Assembly (NCBI RefSeq): GCF_003731635.1
Contig: NZ_RCUA01000032.1
Span: 124,548 to 188,547, forward strand
Reading direction: 5' to 3'
From: Marisediminitalea oceani
GTDB lineage: Bacteria; Pseudomonadota; Gammaproteobacteria; Enterobacterales; Alteromonadaceae
Length of the DNA stretch: 64,000 nucleotides
Made by a program: the position numbers and the translations under genes. The stretch's first letter is position 1. Each line of letters starts with the position of its first letter. This document shows, one piece after another, positions 46,714 through 62,570 of this stretch. The notes under the pieces are model-generated. The model worked only from the letters and a program-made list of their open reading frames with translations, searched no databases and was not told where the DNA came from.

Positions 46714-47288
46714 AATTATTCCAACCTTGTTACGACCTGGCCTTACGCTGGTCTAAACACCCGGCCGCCAGTCGTTACCTGGCATTGCTGAGCTTCGCCG
46801 AATCGGTGATTTTTCCTATTCCGCCTGATGTCATGCTGGCGCCAATGTCACTTTCGCAGCCATCCAGGGCCTGGCATTTTGCCCTGATCACCACGCTGGC
46901 TTCTATTGTAGGTGGTGTAGCCGGTTACCTGTTGGGCTTCTTTGCTTTCGATACGCTACTCCAGCCATTTATTGAATCGTCTGGTTACGCGCACAAACTG
47001 GAAACCGCCATTGGCTGGTTTGAAACCTACGGCGTCTGGGTGGTCTTTCTGGCCGGATTCTCTCCTATTCCCTATAAAGTCTTTACTATCAGTGCCGGCT
47101 TCTTACAGATGGCTTTTCTGCCCTTTTTAATCGCATCGGCGATAGGCCGGGGTGCGAGATTCTTTTTAGTGGCATCACTAATGAAGTGGGGCGGCGCAAG
47201 AATGGAAGAGCAATTGCGTAAGTACGTGGAAGTGCTCGGTTGGGCAGTGGTTGGACTGGCGATTGTCGCTTATTTGATGCTACGATGA
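46710..47288 (+). CDS. yqaA: YqaA-like DedA-family membrane protein
   Basis: 192 residues with four to five hydrophobic helices and the DedA-type motifs [11 protein letters not shown] and [16 protein letters not shown]. DedA relatives act as undecaprenyl-phosphate or lipid flippases; the job of this branch is unknown. TTG start overlaps the pcm stop, and GGAGATCTCC contains the ribosome-binding site. It sits between pcm and nlpD. Confidence 0.87.
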   Translation: MKLFQPCYDLALRWSKHPAASRYLALLSFAESVIFPIPPDVMLAPMSLSQPSRAWHFALITTLASIVGGVAGYLLGFFAFDTLLQPFIESSGYAHKLETAIGWFETYGVWVVFLAGFSPIPYKVFTISAGFLQMAFLPFLIASAIGRGARFFLVASLMKWGGARMEEQLRKYVEVLGWAVVGLAIVAYLMLR

Positions 47289-48124
47289 ATTTTAACAGCA
47301 CTAGCGTGATGCGCGTCGTCATTAGCCTGATTGCCAGCATATCGTTAGTAAGCTGCGCTGGTCCGGAACGTCCGGCGCCGCTAGTAGTGCTTAATAGTCA
47401 GCACTACCCTGAAGCCGAGAAAAAGCTAACCAATTACACGGTAAAGGCCGGCGACACACTCTATGCGATTGCCTGGTACACAGGGAATGATTACCGGGAC
47501 ATAGCGAAATGGAATTCGTTGTCTGAACCCTACAACATTTATCCGGGGCAATCTCTGAATTTGCAAAGTTCGGAGAGAGTGTCAAAAAAATCTCACACTG
47601 TCAATAATATGACTGGTCAAACCAGCAAGCAAAAGCCAAAAATGTCTATTGACCAAAAAGATAGCCAGGCGTATTGTAATTGTGAACCAGATGTTAACAA
47701 CACAAAAGGAGTTGTGAGTAAACCCAAGATTAATGGTTTTCCACAACGTGTTGAAAAATGGATATGGCCTGCACAAGGTCGAATCGAATTATCAAATAGT
47801 AATGGTCAGACCACCCAAACAGGGGTCGACATTTACTCAAATCAGGGCAGCGAAGTCGTTGCTGCTGCCTCAGGGAAAGTTGTATACGCTGGTAACGCGC
47901 TGCGCGGATACGGGAACCTTATTATAATTAAACATACCGAATCGTTTTTAAGTGCATACGCCCACAGTGACCGCATACTGGTTAGTGAGCGAGAGTGGGT
48001 TAGCGCGGGTCAGGAAATTGCGAAAATGGGCGACACCGGTACTACCAGGGTTAAGCTTCATTTTGAAATACGCTATCGGGGAAAAGCAGTAGAACCGATG
48101 AAATATCTACCAAACAAACAATAA
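47285..48124 (+). CDS. nlpD: Lipoprotein NlpD, LysM and degenerate LytM domains
   Basis: Starts at 47285, overlapping the yqaA stop (ATGA); the signal ends in a lipobox at SLVSC. A LysM domain (YTVKAGDTLYAIAWYTGN) binds peptidoglycan at about 55-100. The C-terminal M23/LytM domain (about 165-275) lacks the zinc ligands: GVDIY replaces HxGxDI and KLHFE replaces HxH. This fits NlpD of E. coli, an inactive LytM protein that activates amidase AmiC at division. The gene precedes rpoS and may contain its promoter. Confidence 0.93.
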   Translation: MNFNSTSVMRVVISLIASISLVSCAGPERPAPLVVLNSQHYPEAEKKLTNYTVKAGDTLYAIAWYTGNDYRDIAKWNSLSEPYNIYPGQSLNLQSSERVSKKSHTVNNMTGQTSKQKPKMSIDQKDSQAYCNCEPDVNNTKGVVSKPKINGFPQRVEKWIWPAQGRIELSNSNGQTTQTGVDIYSNQGSEVVAAASGKVVYAGNALRGYGNLIIIKHTESFLSAYAHSDRILVSEREWVSAGQEIAKMGDTGTTRVKLHFEIRYRGKAVEPMKYLPNKQ

Positions 48125-48194
48125 CAATAAATAATAATAATAATTAAGAAATCAGGAGAACGTCGTAAGGTAAAACAACGCAGGAGATACAGTT

Positions 48195-49190
48195 GTGGGT
48201 CAACAAAATATCGCTGTCATCGACGCAACCCCCCAAGACGAAGTAGACAACATCGAAGTTAATGAAAATATCAAAGACGACGAGTTGTTAGATGAAGAAA
48301 ATGAAAAAACCAAGACCGAAACCTGGTTAAACCAGGAAGAGGTCTCTAAAACACTGGATGCAACTCAGTTGTACCTGAGCGAAATTGGCTATTCACCTCT
48401 GCTCACCGCAGAAGAAGAAGTGCATTTTGCGCGCAGGGCACTGAAAGGCTGCGAAGCATCCCGTAAACGAATGATCGTTAGCAACCTCAGGTTGGTAGTG
48501 AAAATTGCCCGACGTTACAACAATAGAGGCCTGGCACTGCTGGATCTTATTGAGGAAGGCAATCTTGGATTGATTCGGGCAGTGGAAAAATTTGATCCGG
48601 AACGCGGCTTCAGATTTTCAACTTATGCGACATGGTGGATTCGTCAGACTATTGAACGAGCCATTATGAACCAGACCCGGACTATTCGGTTACCAATTCA
48701 TGTGGTGAAAGAATTAAACGTTTATCTGCGTGCGGCGCGTGAACTGGCTCAGGAGCTGGACCACGAACCAACTGCAGAAGACATTGCTCTGCATCTCGAT
48801 AAACCTATTGATGAAGTCAGCAAGATGCTGCGTCTGAATGAACGCATCAGCTCCGTTGATACTCCCATCGGTGGCGAAAACGACAAAGCACTGCTCGATA
48901 TTCTGGCCGATGATAACGAATCCAGTCCGGAAGACGAACTTCAGGATAGCAATATTAAACAGAATATTGTGTCCTGGTTGCAGGAGCTCAATGCCAAGCA
49001 ACGTGAAGTGCTGGCAAGACGGTTTGGCCTCATGGGTTACGAACCATCTACTTTGGAAGATGTAGGCGCTGAGATTGGTCTGACCCGTGAAAGGGTACGT
49101 CAGATTCAGGTAGAAGGCTTGCGTCGTCTGAAAGACATGCTTAGCAGTCAGGGCCTCGATTTAGAAAGCGTCTTTAGTCGCCTGAGCTAA
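48195..49190 (+). CDS. rpoS: RNA polymerase sigma factor RpoS
   Basis: Stationary-phase and stress sigma factor, 331 residues. Region 1.2 ([19 protein letters not shown]), region 2 with [18 protein letters not shown] and [16 protein letters not shown], region 3 and the region 4 HTH ([20 protein letters not shown]) are all present. GTG start with AGGAGA ten bases upstream. Ends in a strong terminator. Confidence 0.96.
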   Translation: MGQQNIAVIDATPQDEVDNIEVNENIKDDELLDEENEKTKTETWLNQEEVSKTLDATQLYLSEIGYSPLLTAEEEVHFARRALKGCEASRKRMIVSNLRLVVKIARRYNNRGLALLDLIEEGNLGLIRAVEKFDPERGFRFSTYATWWIRQTIERAIMNQTRTIRLPIHVVKELNVYLRAARELAQELDHEPTAEDIALHLDKPIDEVSKMLRLNERISSVDTPIGGENDKALLDILADDNESSPEDELQDSNIKQNIVSWLQELNAKQREVLARRFGLMGYEPSTLEDVGAEIGLTRERVRQIQVEGLRRLKDMLSSQGLDLESVFSRLS

Positions 49191-49200
49191 TCAGATAAAT

Positions 49201-49227
49201 AAACGCCCCTTAGACAGGGGCGTTTTT
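49201..49227 (+). terminator. rpoS terminator
   Basis: ACGCCCCT-TAGAC-AGGGGCGT followed by TTTTT; also usable from the folA side. Confidence 0.9.
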
Positions 49228-49231
49228 GTAT

Positions 49232-49726
49232 TTATTGTCTGTCCAGAGTGACAAAGCGATAAGGGTGCGGGTTTTTCTCGTCAGGCCCACATGCCTGTTC
49301 CTCAACAAGCTGCCACTCGCCATCAGCCTGATAATCCGGAAAATGGGTATCACCGTCGGTGTCTAAATCTATCAGTGTAAGATACAGGCGGTCGGCCTTT
49401 GCAAGCAGGCTGCTGTAAATTTTACCGCCACCAATAATCATCACCTCTTCAGGCGCTTGCTGTTGTGCCTGGTTGAGGGCATCTTCGATAGAATTTACCA
49501 CCTCAGCATCTGCCAGTTGATAGCTGGTATCAGTAGTGATGACAATGTTCAGGCGTCCCGGTAAGGCTCTGCCAATGGACTCGTAGGTCTTGCGCCCCAT
49601 AATGACAGGTTTGCCAAGCGTGGTGCGTTTAAAATGGGCCAAATCCGCCGGCATATGCCAGGGCATCTGGTTATCTTTGCCAATCACCCTGTTGTTCGCC
49701 ATTGCGGCAATCATCGCTATTTTCAT
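49232..49726 (-). CDS. folA: Dihydrofolate reductase
   Basis: NADPH-dependent reduction of dihydrofolate, needed to recycle the folate used by thymidylate synthase. 164 residues from ATG at 49726, preceded by AGGTGG 8 bases upstream; a start four codons earlier is less likely. Core motifs: NRVIGKDNQMPWHMPADL, VIMGRKTYESIG and MIIGGGKIY. Confidence 0.95.
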   Translation of the reverse strand: MKIAMIAAMANNRVIGKDNQMPWHMPADLAHFKRTTLGKPVIMGRKTYESIGRALPGRLNIVITTDTSYQLADAEVVNSIEDALNQAQQQAPEEVMIIGGGKIYSSLLAKADRLYLTLIDLDTDGDTHFPDYQADGEWQLVEEQACGPDEKNPHPYRFVTLDRQ

Positions 49727-49756
49727 GTTTACTACCACCTAACTGCTAAAGCCGGA

Positions 49757-50932
<1,176 letters not shown>

Positions 50933-51019
50933 TTAATTGTAACTCACTTTATCGAAGTGGATAGCCAGCAGGGCCGTTTCTTCACTCCGATAATTATAAA
51001 CTGCTATGTTACCTGCAAT

Positions 51020-51047
51020 AAAAAACCCCGCAAGCGCGGGGTTTTTT
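51020..51047 (-). terminator. Hairpin between rpmA and cgtA
   Basis: CCCCGC-AAGC-GCGGGG with A and T runs on both sides. It would end or attenuate transcription from rplU-rpmA before cgtA. Confidence 0.85.
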
Positions 51048-51068
51048 AAATCAGTAAACGATTGCGCT

Positions 51069-51326
51069 TTATTCAGCAACAATGCTCACAAACTTACGGT
51101 TGTTAGGTCCTTTAACTTCGAACTTAACTTTACCGTCAGCTAATGCGAACAGGGTGTGGTCTTTACCGATACCCATGTTGTTGCCAGCGTGGAAACGAGT
51201 GCCGCGCTGTCTAACAATGATGTTACCGGCCAGCACAGACTCACCACCAAAACGCTTAACACCTAAGCGTTTACTTTCTGAGTCGCGACCGTTTTTGGTA
51301 CTACCACCAGCTTTTTTGTGTGCCAT
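51069..51326 (-). CDS. rpmA: 50S ribosomal protein L27
   Basis: 85 residues beginning [15 protein letters not shown], the conserved N-terminus that reaches the peptidyl-transferase centre. Starts 15 bp after rplU. Confidence 0.97.
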   Translation of the reverse strand: MAHKKAGGSTKNGRDSESKRLGVKRFGGESVLAGNIIVRQRGTRFHAGNNMGIGKDHTLFALADGKVKFEVKGPNNRKFVSIVAE

Positions 51327-51341
51327 GTGTCTATGCTCCTA

Positions 51342-51653
51342 TTATGCGTTAATACCAGTGATTTTCACTTCAGTGAACCACTGACGGTGACCCGCTTGCT
51401 TACGCGAGTGCTTACGACGACGGAACTTAACGATTTTTACTTTATCGCCACGACCGTGTGTAACAACTTCAGCAGTCACTTTACCACCGGCAACATATGG
51501 CGTGCCGATTTTAACGTCGTCACCATTGCTAACCATTAATACGTTATCAAACTCTACACTGTCGCCTGGAGCGACTTCGATCTTCTCGAGACGAACGGTT
51601 TGACCTTCGGCCACACGGTGTTGTTTACCACCACTTTGGAAAACCGCGTACAT
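51342..51653 (-). CDS. rplU: 50S ribosomal protein L21
   Basis: 103 residues, [17 protein letters not shown] at the start and [15 protein letters not shown] near the end, both typical. First gene of rplU-rpmA. Confidence 0.97.
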   Translation of the reverse strand: MYAVFQSGGKQHRVAEGQTVRLEKIEVAPGDSVEFDNVLMVSNGDDVKIGTPYVAGGKVTAEVVTHGRGDKVKIVKFRRRKHSRKQAGHRQWFTEVKITGINA

Positions 51654-52077
51654 AACTTTCTCCGCTCTGCGCCTAAATTTATTGCGCTTTCAATTCTAAA
51701 ACAGGGCGCGAATTGTACGTGAATCAATTTTCGATCACAACCCCATAATGCGAAAAAAGTTTATTTTTCGAGCGAAGTTATCGATCACCGGCCAGAGCGA
51801 CCATTTTAACAGGTTTAGCGGCTAACCAAAACGCTTGTTTTTATTCATATTTATCAACAATTTCAAACTCATGCGGTTGGCATCTGTTACTATACTGTAG
51901 ATTGTGTTTGTCTCATAGTCGCTGGGATCGCCACATACCGATCCCAGGATCGCGTGTTGTTTATCCCGGTAGGGCTGTTAATTATGGCGAAATTAATCTA
52001 ATTCACTGGATAGACGGTAATATTTATGTACAATCTGCTGCCAGTCAGCTTACACGTACCGGACACTACGAGACGCT
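51654..52077. other. Divergent promoter region rplU/ispB, 424 bp
   Basis: Contains the rplU promoter listed separately. On the ispB side TATACT at about 51890 is a possible -10. No gene seen. Confidence 0.5.
51712..51740 (-). promoter_or_regulatory. Sigma-70 promoter of rplU-rpmA
   Basis: TTGTGA, 17-bp spacer, TACAAT on the minus strand, about 60 bp upstream of the rplU start. Good match to the consensus in score and spacing. Confidence 0.65.
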
Positions 52078-53049
52078 ATGAATATTGATCAAATAAAAGC
52101 ATTGGCCGAATCCGACATGCAGGCAGTTAATCAACTGATCCAGCAGCAGGTTGATTCGGATGTTGCCCTGATCAATCAACTCGGCTTCTATATTGTAAAC
52201 AGTGGCGGCAAGCGCCTGCGTCCGTTATTAACCGTGTTGGCAGCCAGAGCACTGCAAATCGAGTCTGGACAGCATCATACACTGGCGGCAATCATTGAGT
52301 TTATTCATACCGCCACGCTGTTACACGACGACGTAGTAGATGAATCAACCATGCGCCGGGGCCGCGAAACGGCCAACGCGCTGTTCGGTAACCAGGCCAG
52401 TGTACTGGTTGGTGATTTCCTGTATACCCGCAGTTTCCAGATGATGGTTGAACTGCAAAGTATGCGGGTGATGGAAATACTGTCTGACTCCACTAACCGT
52501 ATCGCTCAGGGCGAAGTGCAGCAGTTAATGAACTGCAACGACCCGGATACCACCGAAGCCAGCTATTTTGACGTTATCTATGGTAAAACTGCTCGTCTGT
52601 TTGAAGCGGCTACCCAGTTAGCGGCGGTAATCACTGGCCAGTCGGATGAGATTGAACAGGCTATGCAGGCCTATGGCCGTCATTTAGGTACCGCTTTCCA
52701 GCTGGCCGATGATATTCTCGACTATGAGTCAGACAGCGATGCCATGGGTAAGAACGCCGGTGACGACCTGGCCGAAGGTAAGCCTACCCTGCCATTGCTA
52801 TACGCTATGTGGCATGCCGGTGATGAAGATGCAGCGCTGATCCGGGAAGCCATCGAAGAAGCCAACGGTTTACCGCATTTACAGCGTATTGTAACGGTGA
52901 TGAACGACACCGGTGCGCTGAACTATACCCGTCAGAAAGCCTTTGAAGAAGCTGATATGGCAATCTCTGCGCTTAACGTTCTGCCACCAAGCGATTACAA
53001 GCAGGCGCTGATTGCCCTGGCGCACATCGCTGTAGACCGTAATAGCTAA
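52078..53049 (+). CDS. ispB: Octaprenyl diphosphate synthase
   Basis: Makes the ubiquinone side chain by adding isopentenyl units. 323 residues with both Asp-rich motifs: LLHDDVVDES (about 83-92) and QLADDILDYE (about 211-220). It is divergent from rplU, the common arrangement. Confidence 0.94.
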   Translation: MNIDQIKALAESDMQAVNQLIQQQVDSDVALINQLGFYIVNSGGKRLRPLLTVLAARALQIESGQHHTLAAIIEFIHTATLLHDDVVDESTMRRGRETANALFGNQASVLVGDFLYTRSFQMMVELQSMRVMEILSDSTNRIAQGEVQQLMNCNDPDTTEASYFDVIYGKTARLFEAATQLAAVITGQSDEIEQAMQAYGRHLGTAFQLADDILDYESDSDAMGKNAGDDLAEGKPTLPLLYAMWHAGDEDAALIREAIEEANGLPHLQRIVTVMNDTGALNYTRQKAFEEADMAISALNVLPPSDYKQALIALAHIAVDRNS

Positions 53050-53756
53050 AGACTAAATCCAAGCATTCCTATCATAAAACCCAGGATCCCGCCCAGCGGT
53101 GGTGCCCAGCTGTTTTCCATGCGTACCTGAGGCGCGATGTCCTGTAGTACTGAATACAGAATGCCGCCGGCGGCAAACAGCATAATAGCCGACACTATGA
53201 CGGTATATTCCGCCAGCACAAAATAGCCAATCAGCGCCAGCACTGGCCCCAGAAACGCCATCAGCAGGAACATAAACAGAATTCGCCGCGCGCTGTAATG
53301 ACCCGCGGCTTTAAGCTCACGGTAGGCATTAAACCCTTCCGGAAAATTTTGCACGGCAATCAACAGCCCCAGTAACACACTGCCGCCGCCCAGGGCTGCA
53401 GTAGTACCCAGCGCAATAGATTCGGGAACAAAGTCAGATAGCATTGATGCCAGCTGACTAGCGGGAAGCTTTCTACGGGCCAGCCAGATGTCCAGCCCCA
53501 TGAAGGCCAGCGCCCCCAAAAGGAAACTTACACAGGAGGCGGCAGTACCCAGTTCCTGCATGCCATCCGGCACCAGCACCAGCGCCACCGCCGAAAGCAG
53601 GGCTCCTGCCCCCATGGCGAGAATGCCATGCCGTAATTCTTCGTCGAGCCATGCCGGAAAAACGCCTTCAACCCTGGCTAATAGTCCGCCGGCGGGCATG
53701 GCCAGACCTGCCACAAGTGCCATTATCACTACATAAACGACTGACGGGTCTGTCAC
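53046..53756 (-). CDS. ZIP-family metal transporter
   Basis: 236 residues, about seven membrane segments. The family core AVQNFPEGFNAYREL carries the metal-binding Asn/Glu pair in helix 4. Zinc is the most likely substrate, with iron or manganese possible. The His-rich loop of many ZIP proteins is absent. Tail-to-tail with ispB, overlapping by four bases. Confidence 0.85.
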   Translation of the reverse strand: MTDPSVVYVVIMALVAGLAMPAGGLLARVEGVFPAWLDEELRHGILAMGAGALLSAVALVLVPDGMQELGTAASCVSFLLGALAFMGLDIWLARRKLPASQLASMLSDFVPESIALGTTAALGGGSVLLGLLIAVQNFPEGFNAYRELKAAGHYSARRILFMFLLMAFLGPVLALIGYFVLAEYTVIVSAIMLFAAGGILYSVLQDIAPQVRMENSWAPPLGGILGFMIGMLGFSL

Positions 53757-53804
53757 GCAATTCCCTCTGTTAACTGTGTTCCCGGCGGCTCACTACGCGT
53801 TACT

Positions 53805-55208
<1,404 letters not shown>

Positions 55209-57161
55209 CTAAGGTAAAGTCAGGCTGTCTGCCGAGAGTTTCATGCGACTCAAAGTATCGAACAGGTGCGACGGCTGGCCAAGTTGTACCTGATAGATAT
55301 AGCGGTAAGCCATCACCGCTTTAACATAATGACGGGTTTCCCGGTAGGGGATGTTTTCAATCCACACATCCAGCGATTGCTCACCGTTGGTTGGCAACCA
55401 CTCCATCACCCGCTGCCAGCCAGCGTTATACGAAGCCGACACCAGCACCGGATTATAATTAAGCTTCTCGTTGAGGTATTTCAGATACTGAATACCAAAT
55501 TCAAGATTTTGCTCTGGCTGAAGCAGAGTACGATACCCCACCCGCTGCTTACTGATGTAATTGACGGTGCCCGGCATCAGTTGCATCAGGCCCCGGGCCC
55601 CGGCCGGTGATACCGCATCAACCATAAACGAGCTCTCCCGTCGGGCAATCGCCATAGCCAGCGCCGGGTCGACCTCATGCTCTGAAGCCTGCTGCTGAAA
55701 CTCTTCGGCAAACGCCATGGGAAAACGGCGGCGCACATCGTTGAAGTAACCGGTTTGAGCAAAGCCGATAATGGCCTGATCGTGCCATCCCCAGTCGCTG
55801 GCAAGCAGCGTTACCGCCCGCTTTTCTTCGTTGGTCAGGCGCCGGTTCAGGTAATACCACTCACGCCGTGCTTCCACAAAGCGGCCCAGCTTAAATAACT
55901 CGTAGGCGCGTTGCACCGCCGGCACCGTGCTCATTCTGGCCAGGGTGTAATCGCTCATTTCAAGAGGCTTATCGGCCAGCTCCGGCGGTTGTTGCAAACG
56001 GGCACTGGCCAGAAACCCGTAATAATGACGCTCTTTGGCTAACTCACCATAAAGCTGTTGTGGCACCTGCTCAGCATTAAGCTCTGAAAGTCCCCGAGCC
56101 CGCCAGTAACGAAAAGCGTCCTGGCGCTGCTCATCTGCCGGTGCGGTCTGAATGACTTCCAGCGCCTGCTGCCAGTCACTTTGCCGCAGCATATAGGCAA
56201 GATGCCAGTGTCTGACGTCTTCTTCAGCATCAGGCACGTTCGCCTTCGCCAGCCACTCACTGGCGTTATCATCGCCTTCAATCACCAGACTGATGGCAAT
56301 GGCGCGATAAATTTGTCTGATTTGTGCCTCACTGAATGCGATTTTGCCCTGCCAGTACTGAAAAGCTTTTATCGCTTTGGTTGGCGTCTGCCAGGCCAGC
56401 CGGATCAGACCGTAATAAAGCACGGCCTTTTCCTGCTCCGGATACTTACGGGGAAACAGACTGTATTTCAGTACCGTAGACGATGAGCGACGGGTCTGCC
56501 GCCATAAATCCACCAGATAATGATGCGAGGCAGGCAGCCGGCGCTGCAGATAGCCCAACAGATTACGATCGCCGCCTCTGACCACTTTTTCGATGCGCCC
56601 CAACACCCTGTCGGTGGTCATATGGCCAGCCTGTTGCCACTGTTTAAATACCGGATCGCACTCATCCGGACGCGACTGTCCGGACAACCAAAGCGCATCA
56701 ACCTGCTCAAACCAGTAGTCCGGGTTGTCCGACTGCTGTAGCTGATAGTGCAGATAGCGGCAGGTATATTTAGTGCCAAGCCCCGGTTGATAGGCTTCAA
56801 TAAACGCCGCTTTTCTTTGCTGTTTGCTAAGTAAATCCAGCCAGCGCTTGCGCAAATGCGTCGCCAGAGGCGTACCAGCATAGCGGGCAAGAAATTCATT
56901 AACGGTGGTGTCGGACAGGCTCCCCAGGGTGCGCTCGGCAAGTCGCAGTTTTAAATATGGTACCAGCGGATAGTTCGCCAGATCCTCAATGTCTTTGTGT
57001 ATAGCGGGTAGTTTTGATACCGGCAGTGTATTGAGTTGTTTCTCCAGGCTTAAAAATTGTTCGCGTTGCTGTTCACGCAGTTTGCCGTCTTCGGCCACCG
57101 CATACGGCGAAGCAAACCAATTCAGTAACGTGATTAGCAGTACAAACCGCAATGCCTGCAC
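55209..57161 (-). CDS. slt: Soluble lytic murein transglycosylase Slt
   Basis: Periplasmic muramidase making 1,6-anhydro ends. 650 residues: signal peptide ending in SPYAVA, a long superhelical U/L-domain, then a C-terminal SLT domain with the catalytic Glu in ARRESSFMVDAVSPAGARG and a LMQLMPGT motif; ASYNAGWQRV follows. Confidence 0.93.
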   Translation of the reverse strand: MQALRFVLLITLLNWFASPYAVAEDGKLREQQREQFLSLEKQLNTLPVSKLPAIHKDIEDLANYPLVPYLKLRLAERTLGSLSDTTVNEFLARYAGTPLATHLRKRWLDLLSKQQRKAAFIEAYQPGLGTKYTCRYLHYQLQQSDNPDYWFEQVDALWLSGQSRPDECDPVFKQWQQAGHMTTDRVLGRIEKVVRGGDRNLLGYLQRRLPASHHYLVDLWRQTRRSSSTVLKYSLFPRKYPEQEKAVLYYGLIRLAWQTPTKAIKAFQYWQGKIAFSEAQIRQIYRAIAISLVIEGDDNASEWLAKANVPDAEEDVRHWHLAYMLRQSDWQQALEVIQTAPADEQRQDAFRYWRARGLSELNAEQVPQQLYGELAKERHYYGFLASARLQQPPELADKPLEMSDYTLARMSTVPAVQRAYELFKLGRFVEARREWYYLNRRLTNEEKRAVTLLASDWGWHDQAIIGFAQTGYFNDVRRRFPMAFAEEFQQQASEHEVDPALAMAIARRESSFMVDAVSPAGARGLMQLMPGTVNYISKQRVGYRTLLQPEQNLEFGIQYLKYLNEKLNYNPVLVSASYNAGWQRVMEWLPTNGEQSLDVWIENIPYRETRHYVKAVMAYRYIYQVQLGQPSHLFDTLSRMKLSADSLTLP

Positions 57162-57575
57162 AACATCTCCTTTTTTGCCCGGGCCATATCAGAGTCTTGT
57201 AGTGTAGAGACTCTGCGTCCGGGATGACAGCGATATTCGATGACTCGCTTTTGTACGAGTTTCAGGGCAAAAAGTAACCAACAGTGCTAACATCAACAAC
57301 AGCATTGCCGGAATCGCCTGCCCGTATATCTAATTTAGCAAAATTGGCAAAAAATGGCAGCGACAGGAATGGCTATACACAACTATAAATAAATTAAATA
57401 TGCGTTAAAGGGCTTGAAAACGTTACCTTAGACACCATTGACTCAACATAATTGAAACACCTGTTTGAATTTTTGTTGATATTTTTCTCTGCATTGGAAA
57501 GAATCAGGGTTTTAAAGAAAACGCGCCTCCCTACAATTTTATTAATTTCACGCGTAACGCTGAAAGGAGACAACA
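57162..57575. other. Promoter region of fadBA and slt, 414 bp
   Basis: Holds AGAGTC-N12-GACTCT (57190-57213) next to a CCGGGATGACAG sequence also found in the hairpin cluster at 63.86 kb, and the PsrA-like box listed separately. No gene seen. Confidence 0.5.
57452..57469. promoter_or_regulatory. PsrA-like operator upstream of fadB
   Basis: TTGAAACACCTGTTTGAA contains GAAAC-N4-GTTTG, the published form of PsrA boxes that control fatty-acid degradation in several non-enteric gammaproteobacteria. It lies about 105 bp before fadB. No E. coli-type FadR site was seen. Confidence 0.45.
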
Positions 57576-60910
<3,335 letters not shown>

Positions 60911-60928
60911 GTCAGTATAACTTCATTG

Positions 60929-60956
60929 AAAGGGCACCTTAGCGGTGCCCTTTTTT
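60929..60956 (+). terminator. fadBA terminator
   Basis: AAGGGCACC-TTAGC-GGTGCCCTT followed by a T run. Confidence 0.9.
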
Positions 60957-61038
60957 GTTGTCGCCAGAAAATCTGAGCTTTACCGGCATGCCCGGCGTAG
61001 TTAACCCATTGCTACTTTGTTTTTGCCAGGGAGTTTTC

Positions 61039-61908
61039 ATGAAGGTAACGATGTTCCTTTTTTCTTTGATTAGTTTGTTTTCTTTTTCTGCACACGCCGC
61101 TGAATATGCTATTGAGCAGGTGAAGGACAATGTGTATCGCTTTACTGCCGGCAACTATCATTCGGTATTTGTCACCACTGAACAGGGTACTATTGTTACC
61201 GATCCCATCAGCCCTGATGCGGCGAGCTACCTAAGGCAATACCTTTCCCAAAAAAAGCTACTGCCAGTAAGTTATATGCTGTACAGCCACAATCATACCG
61301 ATCACGTTAGTGGTGGCGAACAGCTGGCCAGCGATAAAACCGTAGTGATTGCTCACCAACAAGCTGCCCGGGACATTGTATTTACCCGCCTGCCAACCCG
61401 GCAACCTGATATTACATTCAACGATGAACTAACCGTTACTTCCTGCTCAACTCAGGTTCTCCTGGCTTACCATGGCGAGAATAACGGCAAGGGCTCGGTA
61501 AGCTACCTTATTCAACCCGCCGGAGTATTGCATGTTGTAGATTGGATAGTGGTAGGTCGCTTACCCTATAAAGATCTGCCCGGCTACGACATACAGGGCA
61601 TGATCAGCTCCACCAAAGCGGTACTTAATCGCTACGACTTTGAGGTGTTTGTAGGCGGCCATGCCGATATCGGTACTCGTGCGGATATTGAACATTATCT
61701 GGCGTATCTGGAAGCGCTTTATAGTGCCGTAAGAGACGGCATGCTGGCCGGAAAAACGTTAGCGGAATTACAGCAAAGCATTACACTAGAGCAGTTCAGC
61801 GATCTGAAAATGTATAACGAATGGCTGGCCGACAATATTAAAGGCGTGTACCAGTCACTGGTGGACGATTCCTATTTTAATTTTCGGGCTGACCTTGATA
61901 CGACCTAA
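61039..61908 (+). CDS. Secreted metallo-beta-lactamase-fold hydrolase
   Basis: The start at 61039 follows GGGAG and opens a signal peptide (ending SFSAHAAEY); 289 residues. The metal-binding HNHTDH motif is at about residue 88-93. The third His ligand is in GVLHVVD rather than a classical HTPGHT, and GGHAD supplies a late His. It resembles general periplasmic MBL-fold hydrolases rather than a carbapenemase; substrate unknown. It is convergent with gmhB, overlapping by four bases. Confidence 0.8.
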   Translation: MKVTMFLFSLISLFSFSAHAAEYAIEQVKDNVYRFTAGNYHSVFVTTEQGTIVTDPISPDAASYLRQYLSQKKLLPVSYMLYSHNHTDHVSGGEQLASDKTVVIAHQQAARDIVFTRLPTRQPDITFNDELTVTSCSTQVLLAYHGENNGKGSVSYLIQPAGVLHVVDWIVVGRLPYKDLPGYDIQGMISSTKAVLNRYDFEVFVGGHADIGTRADIEHYLAYLEALYSAVRDGMLAGKTLAELQQSITLEQFSDLKMYNEWLADNIKGVYQSLVDDSYFNFRADLDTT

Positions 61909-62465
61909 TGACCTTTAAAGTGCTGCGTTACTGCATCAAACAGGCTGGCACAGCGTTGGTAGCCGGATGCTACACCATCACTTTCGTAGTTCGAATCCAC
62001 CAGGTATAAGTGCTGTATTCCGGCACTTTGCCCGGCCTGTATATCTGACATTTTGTCGCCAATCATCACCGAGCTTGCCAAATCAATCTGATGTTTTGTG
62101 GCAGCAGCGTTGATCATGCCTGGATTTGGCTTACGGAAATCACAATCTTTAAGGTATTCGCCCTGGCCGTGGGTGGCATGATGGGGGCAAAAACGTACAT
62201 CGGTAATGGCGACCCCATGTTGGGAAAATTGCTCACACATCCATTTGGTAAGTGCCGCAAACTTCTCTTCGGTATAATATCCCCGACCAATCCCCGCCTG
62301 ATTTGTGACAACAATGATGACATAGCCTTCATCCACAATGCGTTTGCAGGCTTCAAACACACCAGGTGCAAACTCAAAACTCTCGGGCTCGCATACATAG
62401 CCGTGATCAATGTTAATTACACCATCCCTGTCGAGGAAAAACGCTTTACGCACTGCTTCAGGCAT
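61905..62465 (-). CDS. gmhB: Heptose-1,7-bisphosphate 7-phosphatase GmhB
   Basis: HAD phosphatase in ADP-heptose synthesis for the LPS core. 186 residues: FLDRDGVINID (nucleophile Asp), VVTNQAGIGRGYY, a zinc site with CPHHATHG and C in LKDC, and MIGDKMSDIQAG. Divergent from gmhA. Confidence 0.93.
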   Translation of the reverse strand: MPEAVRKAFFLDRDGVINIDHGYVCEPESFEFAPGVFEACKRIVDEGYVIIVVTNQAGIGRGYYTEEKFAALTKWMCEQFSQHGVAITDVRFCPHHATHGQGEYLKDCDFRKPNPGMINAAATKHQIDLASSVMIGDKMSDIQAGQSAGIQHLYLVDSNYESDGVASGYQRCASLFDAVTQHFKGH

Positions 62466-62570
62466 ATTAAGTGTTCCGTGATTTAATAAAGTAAAGATTA
62501 ACTAGATTACGCATAAGCTCATAATTAACGTTATAATATTTCGAGTTTTTCAAAAATAAAATTGAACCCT

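Noticed and set aside
57162..57575. FadR operator upstream of fadB
   Set aside because: No sequence resembling the E. coli FadR consensus was found.
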